A stretch of DNA of 6,883 bases. It comes from Clostridia bacterium. Its GTDB lineage: Bacteria > Bacillota > Clostridia > CAKSNL01 > HGM11501. Positions 5,681 to 6,883 of the stretch are shown here, piece after piece. The translations under genes were made by a program, and so were the position numbers. Position 1 is the stretch's first letter. Each line of letters opens with the position of its first letter. The stretch lies in contig JAFPCL010000002.1 in NCBI GenBank assembly GCA_017390225.1, positions 1-6,883 of the forward strand. Direction: 5' to 3'. The notes beneath the pieces were generated by a model, which was given only the letters and a program-made list of their open reading frames with translations, was not told where the DNA came from and did not search any database.

Positions 5681-6730
5681 ATGAAGCATATTCTTTTGAT
5701 TTTAACCGGCGGTACGATTTGTACGCGTGTGACCGAAGATGGCACCCGTGCCGTTTCTGCAAAGGCGGCGGCACAGTTAAAACTGAATTTTTTGAACAAT
5801 TGCGCCTATGCAGAGGAAATACAAATAGAAGAATCGGAAAACTTCTATGTGCTGAGTGAAAATATGACGATTGACATCTGGAATCGTCTGATCGATTATC
5901 TGCGCACGGTTGACTTTTCGGCATATGACGGCATCGTGATTGCTCACGGCACGGATACACTGGCGTATTCTGCCGCTATGTTTTCCTATGTGTTGACAGA
6001 CGCAAAGATTCCTGTCTTTTTTGTATCGAGCCAGCGGCCGTTATCCGATCCTTTAGCCAACGGCAATGCCAATTTTAAAGCGGCGGTGGACTGCATTATG
6101 GCAGGCATTACACCCAACGTGTATGTAACCTATTTGAATATTTCAGACGGAAAAATGTATCTGCATTTGGGCAGTCATATCCGCCAATGCGAAAACTATT
6201 CCGATGATTTTGAAAGCTTTGATGCTATCGATATATCCATGCTATCGGATGCCTCTTTGGAGAAAATCAAAAAGGCATATCCTTCAAAAGAAAAACACCC
6301 CATCTGCACCCTTTATGGCGATTGGCATTTAAAGGATACCGTGCTGATGATTGCACCCTATGTGGGACTCAATTATGATGCATTTTCTTTAGGTAGCTAT
6401 CGTGCTGTTCTGCACGGCACTTACCATTCCGGCACGGTGTGTACGCAAACGGAAGAACATCACGATAAATATTCGATTTTGTATTTATTGAATCGGTGCG
6501 AAGAAAACCATGTAGCGCTCTATCTTTCGCCATCCAAAGTCGAAGGTGAAGTCTACGACACTGTCCCGACAGTGGCACGCCACCACAATGCACCGCACTT
6601 TTTGTGGGGAATGACAACCGAGGCTTCTTATGCAAAGCTTGTGCTTTTGTATTCTTTATTTGACAGGGAAGAGGAAATCGATGCATGGATGAAGCTGAAT
6701 GTGAATTTTGAGATGTACCCAATTGAATGA
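5681..6730 (+). CDS. L-asparaginase-family protein, divergent (GatD-fold relative)
   Basis: A 349-aa asparaginase-fold protein with no signal peptide or membrane segment, so cytoplasmic; the family usually hydrolyses asparagine to aspartate and ammonia. Motif 1 ILTGGTIC contains Thr12, the nucleophile position. Motif 2 IAHGTDTLAYSAA gives Thr91-Asp92 of the second triad. SSQRP (116-120) and the C-terminal MTTEASYAKL segment are also family landmarks. Two usual catalytic positions are not evident: the Tyr that follows motif 1 in canonical enzymes (aligned with Thr22), and the triad Lys (aligned with Gln169 in GSHIRQ). These two alignments were made by eye. The start ATG is supported by AAAGGA (5666-5671) with 9-base spacing; the frame stays open back to 5570 but that part reads through leader hairpins and is not family sequence. 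It lies 252 bases after gatB, in the same direction, behind a probable terminator, so it may be independently transcribed. It could be a true asparaginase variant or a GatD-like ammonia supplier. Confidence 0.88.
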   Translation: MKHILLILTGGTICTRVTEDGTRAVSAKAAAQLKLNFLNNCAYAEEIQIEESENFYVLSENMTIDIWNRLIDYLRTVDFSAYDGIVIAHGTDTLAYSAAMFSYVLTDAKIPVFFVSSQRPLSDPLANGNANFKAAVDCIMAGITPNVYVTYLNISDGKMYLHLGSHIRQCENYSDDFESFDAIDISMLSDASLEKIKKAYPSKEKHPICTLYGDWHLKDTVLMIAPYVGLNYDAFSLGSYRAVLHGTYHSGTVCTQTEEHHDKYSILYLLNRCEENHVALYLSPSKVEGEVYDTVPTVARHHNAPHFLWGMTTEASYAKLVLLYSLFDREEEIDAWMKLNVNFEMYPIE

Positions 6731-6883
6731 CAAGTGCAGCTAAACTTTCTATCGAAAGCTAAATGTGCTAAGCAGTCTAATTTGACTTTGTTGTCAGATA
6801 TATACAGATGTTCTTTTACCCTGACTTTTCACGAGTAAAAATTATGTCGAATGGTAGTGAAAAATGTATTAAAAAAGAAATAG

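Noticed and set aside
6731..6843. Terminator after the asparaginase-like gene (CTTTC-tatc-GAAAG near 6746-6759, and TTTTAC / GTAAAA near 6814-6840).
   Set aside because: Stems are 5-6 bp, one has a long loop, and neither is followed by a T tract.
6844..6883. Start of another plus-strand gene (ATG at 6844, open to the window end).
   Set aside because: Only 13 codons are visible, with a weak ribosome-binding site and no promoter with acceptable spacing.

Overview
The window is ordinary chromosome of a Bacillota/Clostridia-type bacterium, probably close to the Oscillospiraceae. Evidence: strong purine-rich Shine-Dalgarno sites, a TTG start, two perfect TTGACA-17-TATAAT promoters, and a compact aspS-gatC-gatA-gatB operon. 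The lineage call is an inference from gene content and style; no marker gene fixes it.

Layout. Positions 1-109 are AT-rich edge sequence with no gene I can support. Positions 110-342 hold an array of short hairpins joined by GATGAAAT (left half) and its complement ATTTCATC (right half). A tRNA-Asn(GUU) gene lies on the minus strand (380-455), with its own consensus promoter (474-502) and a GAAA-loop terminator (347-378). Positions 503-639 are AT-rich and divergent, with A/T tracts and no gene. On the plus strand, a second consensus promoter (640-668) drives aspS (779-2509), gatC (2528-2809), gatA (2820-4004) and gatB (4004-5428), which are tightly packed and partly overlapping. A 12-bp hairpin (5492-5519) probably ends that transcript. 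A structured 5' region (5527-5614) precedes an L-asparaginase-family gene (5681-6730). Positions 6731-6883 contain no gene or convincing terminator that I can support.

How the genes fit together. This is a one-locus kit for the indirect route to Asn-tRNA. A probably non-discriminating AspRS (His31) puts aspartate on tRNA-Asn. The tRNA carries the U1-A72 pair and short D loop that bacterial GatB accepts. GatB activates the aspartyl group with ATP and amidates it. The unexpected point is the ammonia source. The GatA here lacks about 58 N-terminal residues and has lost both catalytic serines: the nucleophile aligns with Ala107 and the cis-Ser with Leu83. It should not be a glutaminase. The next gene downstream encodes an asparaginase-fold protein, the same fold as archaeal GatD, which feeds ammonia to GatE (a GatB homologue). 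A speculative but testable reading is that this locus is a GatCAB derivative in which GatA is only a scaffold and ammonia comes from elsewhere, possibly from the asparaginase-like protein. That protein is itself divergent at two usual catalytic positions, so the link is not established.
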